Source: Mycobacterium sp. Root265 | Lineage (GTDB): Bacteria; Actinomycetota; Actinomycetes; Mycobacteriales; Mycobacteriaceae | Reading direction: 5' to 3' | Assembly: GCF_001428895.1 (NCBI RefSeq) | Contig: NZ_LMJA01000031.1 | Coordinates: forward strand, 625,010-689,009 | Length of the DNA: 64,000 nt | Program-made: the position numbers and the translations under genes | The notes under the pieces: model-generated | Told to the model about the DNA's origin: nothing | The model's input: the letters and a program-made list of their open reading frames with translations, nothing else | The model's database searches: none | Shown here: in pieces, positions 17,954 to 26,170 of the stretch | Numbering within the stretch: the stretch's first letter is position 1 | Layout of the letters: every line of letters begins with the position of its first letter

Positions 17954-19549
17954 ATGAAGGCCAGCGGGCAATCTGCGCAACTCACGTCGATGAGTTACGA
18001 ACCGTTGACGCCCACCGCATACCTCGATCGAGCGGCCAGTTGTCATGGCGACCGTGTTGCAGTGGTGGACGGTTTGAACGAATGGACCTACGAACAACTC
18101 CACCAACGGTCCGCGCAGCTAGCTGGGGCGTTGGCTCAGCTGTCGTCGGGACGGCCCGTCGCAGTGCTGGCACCCAACTCGCACGTCCTGCTGGAGTCGC
18201 ATTTCGGCGTCCCGTGGTCCGGTTCACCCCTGGTCGCCCTCAACACACGTCTCTCTGCATCTGAAATCGCCTATATGTTGGGCCATTCGGAGGCGGCAGT
18301 GCTGATCTATGACTCAACACATGCAGAGGTCGTGGAACAGGTCCGCGCCCAGATGAGCATCTCGCCGATCCTGGTGCAGGCTGACGATGGTCAACACGGT
18401 GACTACGAGCAGATGTTGTCGGCGGCCTCCCCGGTACGGCGCACGCCGACGGATGAGCTGAGCTTGTTATCTGTCAACTACACCTCGGGTACGACGGGAA
18501 AACCCAAGGGGGTGATGTATTCCCACCGTGGCGCCTACCTGCAAGCGCTGGCGATGGTCGGTCATACGGGTTTGTCCCCGTCGGCGGTCTACCTCTGGAC
18601 GCTTCCGATGTTTCACTGCAACGGGTGGTGTTTCCCTTGGGCGGTCACAGCTGCGGCCGCCACACATGTGTGCTTGCGCAAGGTCGACCCCTCGGAAGTC
18701 TGGCAACTGATCCGCCGGCACGGCGTAACTCACCTCAACGGCGCACCGACCGTGCTGTCCATGCTCGCGTACGCGGCCGAGGCGGACGCCATCGAGGGCA
18801 CCCCCGTTCGGGTCGCCACCGGCGGTGCGCCGCCTTCACCGGCCATCCTGCGGCGGATGGCGGAGCTCGGATTCGACGTCACGCACCTGTACGGACTGAC
18901 CGAGACATACGGACCCGCAGCCATATGCGACTGGCGCCCCGAATGGGACGCACTCGATCTGGAATCGCGCGCGAAGATCAAAGCCAGGCAGGGCGTCGCG
19001 AACATGATCTCCTGCGAGATTCGAGTACTCGCCGATGATGGCACCGACGTGCTCTCCGACGGCCTGAGTACCGGCGAGATCGCACTGCGCGGAAACAACG
19101 TGATGCTTGGATATCTGCATGACCTGAAGGGCACCGAAGCGGCGGCGCCCGACGGCTGGTTCCGAACTGGCGACCTGGGCGTGCGCCATCCTGACGGATA
19201 TATCGAACTACGCGACCGCAGTAAAGACGTAATCATCTCGGGCGGCGAGAACATCGCCTCGGTAGAGGTTGAGCAAGTAATCATGGAGCACTCCGCCGTC
19301 CTTGAGGTTGCAGTCATCGCGGTACCGGATCCTCAGTGGGGCGAAGTAGCGGCCGCCTACGTCGCACTCAAACCTGGCCGCGAAGCGACGGCCGAAGACA
19401 TCATCGATCACGTCCGGGCCAACATTGCGCGGTTCAAGGCACCCAAGCACGTGATATTCGGTGACCTTCCCAAGACATCCACCGGCAAGACTCAGAAGTA
19501 TCTGCTACGCGAACGCGCCTGGCACGACCGACAGAAGCACATTCAGTAG
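17954..19549 (+). CDS. AMP-forming acyl-CoA synthetase (medium-chain/DmdB-like)
   Basis: 531 aa. ATP loop YTSGTTGKPKG near residues 177-187, LYGLTETYGP adenylation motif, RTGDLG, and the C-terminal catalytic lysine region PKTSTGKTQKY. ATG 17954 is preceded by GAGGAGGAA at about eight bases. The LNGAPTVLSML and DWRPEWD segments are typical of the actinobacterial clade containing methylmercaptopropionate-CoA and medium-chain ligases. It activates a short or medium acid; the exact acid is unknown. It has its own 200-base upstream region and is not coupled to the AsnC gene. Confidence 0.88.
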   Translation: MKASGQSAQLTSMSYEPLTPTAYLDRAASCHGDRVAVVDGLNEWTYEQLHQRSAQLAGALAQLSSGRPVAVLAPNSHVLLESHFGVPWSGSPLVALNTRLSASEIAYMLGHSEAAVLIYDSTHAEVVEQVRAQMSISPILVQADDGQHGDYEQMLSAASPVRRTPTDELSLLSVNYTSGTTGKPKGVMYSHRGAYLQALAMVGHTGLSPSAVYLWTLPMFHCNGWCFPWAVTAAAATHVCLRKVDPSEVWQLIRRHGVTHLNGAPTVLSMLAYAAEADAIEGTPVRVATGGAPPSPAILRRMAELGFDVTHLYGLTETYGPAAICDWRPEWDALDLESRAKIKARQGVANMISCEIRVLADDGTDVLSDGLSTGEIALRGNNVMLGYLHDLKGTEAAAPDGWFRTGDLGVRHPDGYIELRDRSKDVIISGGENIASVEVEQVIMEHSAVLEVAVIAVPDPQWGEVAAAYVALKPGREATAEDIIDHVRANIARFKAPKHVIFGDLPKTSTGKTQKYLLRERAWHDRQKHIQ

Positions 19550-19831
19550 TTCAAGCAAAGACACTCGCGTCACGATCGCGCTGGCCGAAGCCATTCATCT
19601 GGGCCAGGTGGTTATGGCGTTGTCAGTCGTTGCCACCGCCGTGGCGACACTCCTGACTGCGTCTCCGAGACAGAGCAACCCGTCGACAGCCATAGCGCCG
19701 GTTCCGGGCAATCGTTGATTCCCGAACTCGGAGCCAAGGCACCTGCAGTTCTTGCTACCGAGCGTCCAGCCGAAATCCCGATGAACGGTCTCAGCCGACA
19801 GGAGCAGCGGCACAACAGAAGGTAGAACAAC
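19550..19831. other. non-coding or decayed stretch after the CoA ligase
   Basis: No confident gene. A 34-codon frame from ATG 19615 and a longer frame with coding-like composition ending at the TAG near 19830 overlap in different phases, which looks like eroded coding DNA. It may belong with the lipA remnant downstream. Confidence 0.3.
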
Positions 19832-20104
19832 ATGATTGCAACGACTGAACACCAGATTGCGTGGGAACTTGCCGACAATCTGAACGCACACCTGAGCGTC
19901 GAGCAACGCGCCCTGGTCTTCATGGACCTGGGCAGCGCTCACCACTCGGCTGCCATACACCGCCTCGTTCACGTCGCCCTGCAGGGCCAAATTGCACTTC
20001 CCCCTTCAACACTCGAGCGCCTCCACATGTGGTGCCGTGTCTACCAACGCGAAGCCGAATATGCGTCGCTACTCTCGCGACTCCGGAAGAGACCATCTCG
20101 CTGA
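19832..20104 (+). CDS. small protein of unknown function
   Basis: 90 aa, predicted all-helical and soluble, with two His-rich helices (SAHHSAAIHRLVHVAL) and a basic C-terminus (RLRKRPSR). ATG 19832 has AAGGTAG about seven bases upstream. I do not recognise the family. It sits between a CoA ligase and a decayed lipoyl synthase remnant. Codon use looks coding, but a short free-standing frame of this size could also be spurious. Confidence 0.5.
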   Translation: MIATTEHQIAWELADNLNAHLSVEQRALVFMDLGSAHHSAAIHRLVHVALQGQIALPPSTLERLHMWCRVYQREAEYASLLSRLRKRPSR

Positions 20105-20283
20105 CCGGCGGCACGACATGGCTTCGCGCTGACGATCGGCCATGGGGTGCGGGAAGCCGGTGTCGCTCGCACTAACGGGCTGTGATCTCAATCTCGTTGG
20201 AGAGCCCGAGGCGTCTAGGTGCGGGGTTGCGAAGCTCTCACGGCGATGGCGGAACCGATTCACTCACGCAAGTGACAAGAGCC

Positions 20284-20440
20284 GGAACGATATGCGCCCC
20301 GGCAAATTTGACGAACTCATCACCTTCACCGAAGCTCTCGGATTCGCCGGCGTACTGGCGGGTCCGATCGTGCGGTCCTCCTACCGCGCGGACAAGCTAC
20401 ACGGTGCCGCCGGCCCACCCCTGGCCAGACCGGAAACTGC
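20284..20440 (+). pseudogene. lipA: remnant of the 3' end of a lipoyl synthase gene
   Basis: The frame from about 20301 reads [14 protein letters not shown] and then [20 protein letters not shown], matching the conserved C-terminal tail of LipA (from memory: ...RYV.PEEFDEL...GF..V..GP.VRSSY.A). Just upstream, in a different frame, codons from 20284 read ERYAP, the preceding LipA residues, so a frameshift separates them. No radical-SAM core, cysteine motifs or start codon are present. The reading frame runs on past the LipA tail to 20609 without family support. This is a truncated, frameshifted relic; a lipA copy once associated with the nearby lipoyl-dependent E1/E2 genes is a plausible origin. 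Confidence 0.65.
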
Positions 20441-20607
20441 GACGAGTGTTCCCGCTCGGGAAGGCTCCCCATTCGGTAACTATCACCTGCCCCCGCTCTG
20501 CCTATTGTTCTTGCATTTGTCGCGGAGTTCCTCGGCGCGCCTCTCCCGTTCGGTTGGCATGCCTCCATCGCAGGGTTCGTCACGCGCCTGGTGGGTGACA
20601 TCCCGCT
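20441..20607. other. stretch with no supported gene between lipA remnant and operator
   Basis: One frame (from about 20500) reads [19 protein letters not shown] and looks protein-like and hydrophobic but lacks a start and a family. It may be another eroded fragment. Together with 20105-20283, which shows nothing recognisable, it forms a gene-poor island. Confidence 0.25.
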
Positions 20608-20647
20608 AATTTTGCGTGTTCAGCAATTTTGCGGACTACGCAATATT
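20608..20647. promoter_or_regulatory. compound operator upstream of FAD monooxygenase-TetR operon
   Basis: AATTTTGCG occurs at 20608-20616 and again at 20625-20633; the second copy faces its inverse CGCAATATT (20639-20647) across a 5-base spacer, giving an inverted repeat with 8 of 9 pairs. The first copy adds a direct half-site 17 bases away. It lies just upstream of the monooxygenase start and is the likely site for the TetR encoded at the end of the operon. Confidence 0.55.
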
Positions 20648-20664
20648 CTGCCAGGATGTCACTC

Positions 20665-21846
20665 ATGCCGAAAGCCAAAGTTCTCATCGTTGGTGCCAGT
20701 ATCGCCGGACCGGCAACCGCCTTCTGGCTGACTCGCGCCGGATTTGAGGTCACTATCGTCGAACAGGCGGTTGAACTCCGACGCGGCGGGAATGGCGTCG
20801 ACATCCGCTCCGAGGCGCTGGCAGTTGTCGAACGAATGGGGCTCAGTGCGGCGATCAAGGAGCGCGCGTTGGTCAACCAGGGTATGCGTTTCGTCGATCG
20901 CGATGGCCAGCAGCGCGTACGCTTCGCGGCAGCCGACGTCGAGAAGATGGTGGGCTCCGAAGACATCGAGATCACCCGCGGCGACCTGTCGCAGTTGCTG
21001 TATTCGGTCACCGAATCTGACGTCGAGTACATCTTCGGCGACTCTGTCACTGAGCTTCAACAAGATGACTCAGGGATAACCGTCGCGTTCACTCATCGGC
21101 AATCCCAGAGGTTCGACTACGTGGTAGGTGCAGACGGTATGCACTCGGGTGTACGGCGCCTGACTTTCGGACCCGAGAGCTCGTTTCGTGTCTTCAAGCA
21201 TCATTACTATGCGGTTTGCAGTACCGATCTTGCCGTGGGCGAACAGCATTGGACGACTTTCTACAACGAGCCAGGAAGGTCCGTCGCTGTGCACCGGGAC
21301 GGGACCGGGCACGGACTGATCAACTTCACCTTCCGCAGCGGCAACCCCATAACCTATGACTACCGCGACATCGACGCACAGCGTCAATTGCTCCGCGATG
21401 CATTCTGCGACCTCGGATGGCAGGTGCCGGCCCTCCTAGACGCCGCCGACGCCGCGCCGGACTTCTACTTCGACGCGTTGGACCAGATCAAGCTGCCGTC
21501 GTGGTCGATGGGACGCGTCGTGCTGGTGGGCGATGCGGCATACTGCGCCTCGCCGGCCTCGGGAGCGGGAGCGTTGTTGGCACTGACCGGTGCTTACCGA
21601 CTAGCCGGCGAATTGAGTTCCCAAGACGCCTCGCAGCGAGCATTTGCCCGGTACGAGGCTGCACAGCGTCCGCTTGTCGCCGGCAAGCAGGGCCACCTAT
21701 TCACCTACATAACGGTTCCCCGGACTCGGTTGGGCATCGCGGCGCGCAACCTTTTCCTGTCCACTCCACTGTCTCGCACGCTCCCCCGACTGTCGCTCGG
21801 CGAGCCAAAACAATTGCACGAATACGGATTTACACGTGACATCTGA
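20665..21846 (+). CDS. FAD-dependent monooxygenase (FAD-binding_3, TetX-like)
   Basis: 393 aa from ATG 20665 (CCAGGA eight bases upstream); an ATG at 20656 adds three residues. The N-terminal Rossmann motif VLIVGASIAGPATAFWLTRAGFEVTIVEQ, the DG motif region YVVGADGMHSGVRR, and the second FAD motif VLVGDAAYCASPASGAGA define a single-component aromatic hydroxylase-type flavoprotein. It would use NAD(P)H and O2 to hydroxylate or detoxify a small molecule such as a phenol, quinone or antibiotic. The downstream TetR overlaps by 11 bases, and a strong operator lies upstream, so ligand-induced expression is likely. Confidence 0.88.
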   Translation: MPKAKVLIVGASIAGPATAFWLTRAGFEVTIVEQAVELRRGGNGVDIRSEALAVVERMGLSAAIKERALVNQGMRFVDRDGQQRVRFAAADVEKMVGSEDIEITRGDLSQLLYSVTESDVEYIFGDSVTELQQDDSGITVAFTHRQSQRFDYVVGADGMHSGVRRLTFGPESSFRVFKHHYYAVCSTDLAVGEQHWTTFYNEPGRSVAVHRDGTGHGLINFTFRSGNPITYDYRDIDAQRQLLRDAFCDLGWQVPALLDAADAAPDFYFDALDQIKLPSWSMGRVVLVGDAAYCASPASGAGALLALTGAYRLAGELSSQDASQRAFARYEAAQRPLVAGKQGHLFTYITVPRTRLGIAARNLFLSTPLSRTLPRLSLGEPKQLHEYGFTRDI

Positions 21847-22465
21847 GGGGACCATCGGATCTGTGAACCATGACCAACGTTCACTGGGATTGAGAGAACG
21901 CAAGAAGCGCGACATGCGTGCGAGGTTGAGCGCTATTGCACTCGACCTCGCTGTCGAAAACGGGGTCGCGGCGGTCCGCATCGAGGACATCGCCGCTGCA
22001 GCCGGTGTTTCGCCCCGGACATTCAACAACTACTTCCCCAGCAAGGAGTCGGCAATCGTCGGCGTGGCGGCGATTCGGGCCGATGTCTTCTGCGCGGCTC
22101 TGCGGGCCCGGCCCGACGAGGAGGCGTTGCATGTCGCTCTACGCGCTGCTGCCAAAACCCTGTTCACGGGTGAGCCTGATCGACATTGGATGGCACGTGC
22201 GCGCCTGATCCGATCCGAACCGTCATTGTTCGCCGAGGAGCGAAAGTCCGATATCGAGGTCGAACAGGTCGTCGCCGCCGAGATCGCCTATCGCACCGGA
22301 AGTGACCCGCTGGTGGACCTCGGTCCACGCTTGGCGGCCGCGACCGTCGTCGCTGCCATCCACACCGCGGTCCAGTTCTGGCTGGAGATTCCCACCGCCG
22401 GCACGCTGCACGAGGTGCTCGACCGAGCCGTCACACCCTTGCCGCTGGGTACACCACCGGCATAG
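21836..22465 (+). CDS. TetR family transcriptional regulator
   Basis: 209 aa from GTG 21836; a GTG at 21863, 11 bases after GAGGGGAC, is an alternative. TetR helix-turn-helix: IALDLAVENGVAAVRIEDIA, then AAGVSPRTFNNYFPSKESAI (about residues 40-75). Such genes cotranscribed behind a flavin monooxygenase usually repress their own operon and are released by the monooxygenase substrate. The candidate site is the AATTTTGCG repeat at 20608-20647. The ligand domain is of the actinobacterial C-terminal type with no recognisable specificity. Confidence 0.85.
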   Translation: MTSEGTIGSVNHDQRSLGLRERKKRDMRARLSAIALDLAVENGVAAVRIEDIAAAAGVSPRTFNNYFPSKESAIVGVAAIRADVFCAALRARPDEEALHVALRAAAKTLFTGEPDRHWMARARLIRSEPSLFAEERKSDIEVEQVVAAEIAYRTGSDPLVDLGPRLAAATVVAAIHTAVQFWLEIPTAGTLHEVLDRAVTPLPLGTPPA

Positions 22466-22482
22466 GACCGCAGCTACCCGAA

Positions 22483-22514
22483 CGGGGCGCCTCCACAGTG
22501 GTGGAGACGCCCCG
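22483..22514. terminator. bidirectional hairpin between convergent genes
   Basis: A GC-rich stem (CGGGGCGCCTCCAC / GTGGAGACGCCCCG) with one mismatch and a 4-base loop sits between the TetR stop and the stop of the PGRS gene. It has no U-tract, as is common in mycobacteria. Confidence 0.65.
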
Positions 22515-22534
22515 CCGAGAGTGCGCACGACGAT

Positions 22535-25405
22535 CTACACGCTGGCGGGCGCCTCCTGCGGAACCGGAATCTCGAAGGCATTCAACACCGCAGAGGCACC
22601 GAGATAGGTGCTGGCCAGATTGACAAGGTCGACGAGCGCCACCCGCCCGAACGCCGCCTCTGCCGCGTAGTACAGCTGATCGCTGACACGGTAGGTCGAG
22701 ACGAGCTCCTGCACGAACTGGGCGGCGATCAGCTCGCTTCCGCTGAGCCCCACTGGAGTCTGACCGCTGCCGAGCGAGACGATCGTCTCCTCGGGCAGAC
22801 CCACGAGCCGGGCCACCTTGGCGTGTGACCACACCTCATAGTCCGAAGCCCAGAGCCCGCCAACCGAGAGGATGACCACCTCTTTCACCCGGGCGGATAG
22901 CGTCGACGACGAGAACGTATTGCCCACGTCGAACTGTGCTCCGCCGATGACCGGGTTGTACAGGTAGGCGTTCAACGGGCCGATCAGCTGTCCCTCGGGC
23001 GTCACCAACTCGATGCCGGTGGCCTGTTGAATGGGTAGCGCCAGGGCCTTGATCCGCGCGGCAAGCGCCAGCTGGTCCGGCGTGGCGGTGTCGAGATCCA
23101 GCAGCGGCAGCCGGCCACCCAATCCATTCGGACCGTCCGGGGCCGGCGGAGTTGCCGGGGCCGGCGTCGGAAGCACCGCGGGCGCAGCCGTATTCGGCCC
23201 ACGCACATTGAACGCGTTCAGCGTCGCCGAAACGCCGAGGTACGTACTGGCCAGATTGACCATATCGACGACTCCGGTCTGACCGAATGCCGCCTCGGCA
23301 GCCTGGTAGGTAGCCGCGCTCACCCGGTAGGTCGAGATGAGCTCCTGTACGAACTGCGCCGCCACAAGTTCGTTGCCGGTGAGACCGACCGGAGGCTGGC
23401 CGCTGGCAAGCGACACGACGGCAGCTTCGGGAACACCCACCATTCGAGCGACGAGCTCGTGGGCGTAGAGCTCATAGGGCGATCCCCACTTACCGCCGAC
23501 AGAGAGAATCACGATCTCCTTGACTCGTGCGGACAGTGTCGACGAAGAGAACGTATTGCCGATGTTGAAGATCGCCTCACCGATGACCGGGTTATAGAGG
23601 TAGGCGTTCAGCGGGCCGAGCAACAGCCCGTTGATGTCCTCCAACTGTATTCCGGTCGCAGCCTGGATCGGCAGACCCAGCCTCTTCATCAGTGCTGCCA
23701 GCGCCGCCTGAGCGGGGGTTGCGGAGTTGAGTTGGACCAGCGGCAACCGCCCGCCCAGTCCGCCATTACCACCCACACCGCCACCGGCTCCGGCCAGCGC
23801 ACCCGCACCGTTGACTCCGGTCACACCCGCCCGGCCGAACATGCTGCGCGTGCCGCCGACGCCACCGAGCCCCGCGAAACCAGCTGCACCACCGAAGCCA
23901 CCGATACCACCGACACCGGCGCTGTCGGTGAGCTGGCCGCCCGCCAGCGTGACAACCGTGGCTCCCCCGGTGCCGCCGAATCCACCGGCACCACCGGCAC
24001 CGGCCGCGCCCCCGGAGCCGCCGTTACCACCGTCGCCGATGAACAAACCGGCATTACCACCCGCGCCACCAAACCCGCCGAAGCCTCCACTGCCACCGTC
24101 GCCGCCGGGACCACCGTCTTCTTCAGCGGTCGACGCCGTGGTGCCGTGTGCCCCAGCTCCGCCTGCACCGCCGATGCCGCCGTCTCCACCCTCGCCACCC
24201 CAGCCGAAGAACAGGCCACCCCGGCCACCGGAGCCGCCGTCGCCACCGACTCCGCCGTTGCCGCCTCGCCCCCCGTTCACACCGGACTCGCCGGAAACTC
24301 CGGTGACCCCGCCTCCACCATCGCCGCCACGACCACCGTTTCCACCCAGGAGCCCGGCATTACCGCCACCGCCGCCCCGTGCCCCGAGACCGCCTGCCCC
24401 ACCGGCACCGCCGTTCCCCCACAACAATCCTCCGACACCGCCCCTGCCGCCGGCCACACCCTCCACGGTGCTCGACCAGCCGTCTCCGCCGTTGCCGAAT
24501 ATCCAACCACCACCGACGCCATTCGGATTCGCCTGCGTCCCGTCGGATCCGTTACAAATCAGTCCGCAACGATTGACGAACGCCGACCACGGGACCACCC
24601 GAGCCATGGCCATCGATTCGTCGGCCGCACGCGCCGCGCCGAATACAAAGGCAGCAGCACCGGTCGGTGGCGTAATCGGTTCCGCAGGATCCGAATCGGT
24701 CGAATCTGCTGCCGCTTGCGCAGTCGTACGCGCAGCGGTCAGCTCACCCGGACGCTGCGGGGCCGACAGCCTCGCAGTTTGGGATTGCACACGCACAACA
24801 CCGCGAGCGCCTTCGCCGGCCGCCTCGCGCCGGCCGTCACCGGCCGCATTCGCGCTGCGCGTCCCGTCGGCGCGCTTCCTGTCGCTGGGCTTGTCGCCAC
24901 TGCTCTTCTCGCCGGCGTCGGGGGCGCTATCACCATCAGCACCGTTGTCGAATCCCGCACGACGCTGACGGCGATCGGTGTCGTCGGCACGGTCGCCACG
25001 AACGCCACGGGCTGTTGCGCGCGGAGAATCCGGCTCGGAAGATCCACGACCCGAGGACGCCCCTGTCGACGAGTCCGATTGCGAAGAAACACGACCCGAC
25101 GACGCACCACCCGACGAATCCGACCCACCAGACGACGTGTCCGCCGCCGCAACGCCGTGTCCGGTGGTCAGGGCGAGACCGATGCCTGCGGCAAAGACCC
25201 CGACACGCAGCCATCGGCCCCAATTCTCGGGTATCAGAGACCAGGTCTGGGCCGCCGGCGTGAGCTGACTACCCGACGGACTGCGAACCACCGAGGAGGA
25301 CAGGCGGTCCGTGCTGGAAAGTAAACACAGGTGACGAATTTCGTATCCGTTTCGCACGAGATCGCCAGGTTCCAGCTCATCGGCGGGCCCAGAATCTATC
25401 GACAT
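22535..25405 (-). CDS. PGRS-type glycine-rich protein with two C-terminal carboxymuconolactone-decarboxylase-like domains
   Basis: 956 aa from ATG 25405, nine bases after AAGGAG. In order: a 60-residue N-terminal extension; a hydrophobic export segment (about 62-89, WGRWLRVGVFAAGIGLALTT...AAA); a Ser/Asp/Arg-rich low-complexity stretch (about 90-240); a PGRS-like Gly-Gly-X domain (about 298-552); then two tandem copies of a CMD/AhpD-like domain (about 555-735 and 765-945) joined by an Ala/Pro linker. Each copy has the E.VILSVGG..... YE...H..VARLVG core, with His but no CxxC, so AhpD-type thiol chemistry is unlikely. No PE domain is present. It is probably exported or surface-attached; the enzymatic role is unknown. 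It has its own promoter at 25478-25507. Confidence 0.85.
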   Translation of the reverse strand: MSIDSGPADELEPGDLVRNGYEIRHLCLLSSTDRLSSSVVRSPSGSQLTPAAQTWSLIPENWGRWLRVGVFAAGIGLALTTGHGVAAADTSSGGSDSSGGASSGRVSSQSDSSTGASSGRGSSEPDSPRATARGVRGDRADDTDRRQRRAGFDNGADGDSAPDAGEKSSGDKPSDRKRADGTRSANAAGDGRREAAGEGARGVVRVQSQTARLSAPQRPGELTAARTTAQAAADSTDSDPAEPITPPTGAAAFVFGAARAADESMAMARVVPWSAFVNRCGLICNGSDGTQANPNGVGGGWIFGNGGDGWSSTVEGVAGGRGGVGGLLWGNGGAGGAGGLGARGGGGGNAGLLGGNGGRGGDGGGGVTGVSGESGVNGGRGGNGGVGGDGGSGGRGGLFFGWGGEGGDGGIGGAGGAGAHGTTASTAEEDGGPGGDGGSGGFGGFGGAGGNAGLFIGDGGNGGSGGAAGAGGAGGFGGTGGATVVTLAGGQLTDSAGVGGIGGFGGAAGFAGLGGVGGTRSMFGRAGVTGVNGAGALAGAGGGVGGNGGLGGRLPLVQLNSATPAQAALAALMKRLGLPIQAATGIQLEDINGLLLGPLNAYLYNPVIGEAIFNIGNTFSSSTLSARVKEIVILSVGGKWGSPYELYAHELVARMVGVPEAAVVSLASGQPPVGLTGNELVAAQFVQELISTYRVSAATYQAAEAAFGQTGVVDMVNLASTYLGVSATLNAFNVRGPNTAAPAVLPTPAPATPPAPDGPNGLGGRLPLLDLDTATPDQLALAARIKALALPIQQATGIELVTPEGQLIGPLNAYLYNPVIGGAQFDVGNTFSSSTLSARVKEVVILSVGGLWASDYEVWSHAKVARLVGLPEETIVSLGSGQTPVGLSGSELIAAQFVQELVSTYRVSDQLYYAAEAAFGRVALVDLVNLASTYLGASAVLNAFEIPVPQEAPASV
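23750..24520 (-). repeat. PGRS-like GGX/GGN repeat domain
   Basis: About 255 codons of Gly-Gly-Ala/Asn/Asp/Phe repeats (GGAGGAGG, GGNGGxGG, GNAGLFIGDGGNGG), encoded by degenerate CCG/GCC-rich DNA that opens long Pro-rich frames on the other strand. It is similar to mycobacterial PGRS modules, which vary by repeat slippage between strains. Confidence 0.85.
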
Positions 25406-25428
25406 GTCTCTCAACTCCTTGCTGGGAC

Positions 25429-25449
25429 AACACTCTTCAGCAGAGTGTT
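25429..25449. promoter_or_regulatory. perfect inverted repeat in the leader of the PGRS gene
   Basis: AACACTC-N7-GAGTGTT lies between the predicted transcription start (about 25470) and the ribosome site of the PGRS gene. It could be an operator or an mRNA hairpin affecting translation. No adjacent regulator gene is an obvious partner. Confidence 0.45.
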
Positions 25450-25477
25450 ATGCGCGTCACAATTGACGGCTGTGCCG

Positions 25478-25507
25478 TTTATAGCCAACGGATTCGGCGA
25501 GGGTCAA
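25478..25507 (-). promoter_or_regulatory. sigmaA-type promoter of the PGRS-CMD gene
   Basis: On the minus strand, TTGACC (25507-25502), 18 bases, TATAAA (25483-25478). Both hexamers are close to consensus, which is notable in this GC-rich background. Predicted leader about 65 bases. Confidence 0.6.
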
Positions 25508-25617
25508 GATCGCGCGGCGATTACGAACGGGTACCGATTGTGCCAGTTTCATCGCGACGCCAATACGACGAATGTTGGTCACAAGCAACATATTCCAGGC
25601 CATATTGGGTTGGGCGA

Positions 25618-26154
25618 TCAAGACGCAGCAAGCGGAGGTGAACGAAAGAAGACCGCCAACTGGACGGCGCTGCCGAACAGCCCGACTATCGCCGCAATCG
25701 CCAAGCCCGCCCACCCATGCAGCAGCGGCCACAAGGCGGCATCGCGCAACAACAGAGAGTCCAGACTGAGAGTGCCGGCCCCGGTCCCTGCCACCGCTAC
25801 TGCTCCGGCCGCCAGCACCAGGTTGTACTCCCAGCCGTCTTTGGTGATGAAGAATCCGTTGCCGCGGTGAACGATCCATGCTGCCACGACCATCAACGAG
25901 ACGAATGCGGCAGCAGCCAGCGGAGTCAGGAATCCGATCGCCAGACAGACTCCAGCCATGATCTCGGCACCTGCGGCCACTCGCGCGTGAAGAGCACCCG
26001 GCGCCATGCCGATACTGTCAAACCACCGGGCAGTGCCCGCAATGCCGCCTGTGCCGAAGAACTTGTTGTAGCCGTGCGCGGCCATCGTCAGACCCAGAAC
26101 CACCCGCAGGAGCAGAATCGCGGCCTCGTATCCGGACACATCACCAGGAGTCAT
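25618..26154 (-). CDS. DoxX family integral membrane protein
   Basis: 178 aa from ATG 26154. Four hydrophobic segments (about residues 9-27, 53-72, 77-95 and 140-165) with the DoxX family features RVVLGLTMAAHGYNKFFGTGGI at the first helix, AEIMAGVCLAIGFLTPLAA in the second and the VHRGNGFFITKDGWEYNLVLA loop. DoxX proteins act in the membrane in redox or thiosulfate/disulfide stress complexes; the exact role varies. Upstream codons to 26295 are antisense to nothing useful and overlap the small gene upstream, so they are rejected. The gene upstream ends 16 bases away, so both are likely cotranscribed. Confidence 0.85.
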   Translation of the reverse strand: MTPGDVSGYEAAILLLRVVLGLTMAAHGYNKFFGTGGIAGTARWFDSIGMAPGALHARVAAGAEIMAGVCLAIGFLTPLAAAAFVSLMVVAAWIVHRGNGFFITKDGWEYNLVLAAGAVAVAGTGAGTLSLDSLLLRDAALWPLLHGWAGLAIAAIVGLFGSAVQLAVFFRSPPLAAS

Positions 26155-26170
26155 ATTCTCTGAACCGCAT

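Noticed and set aside
23459-25324. Long plus-strand Pro/Thr-rich open frames opposite the PGRS gene
   Set aside because: They are the antisense image of Gly-rich codons, with no ribosome site or domain.
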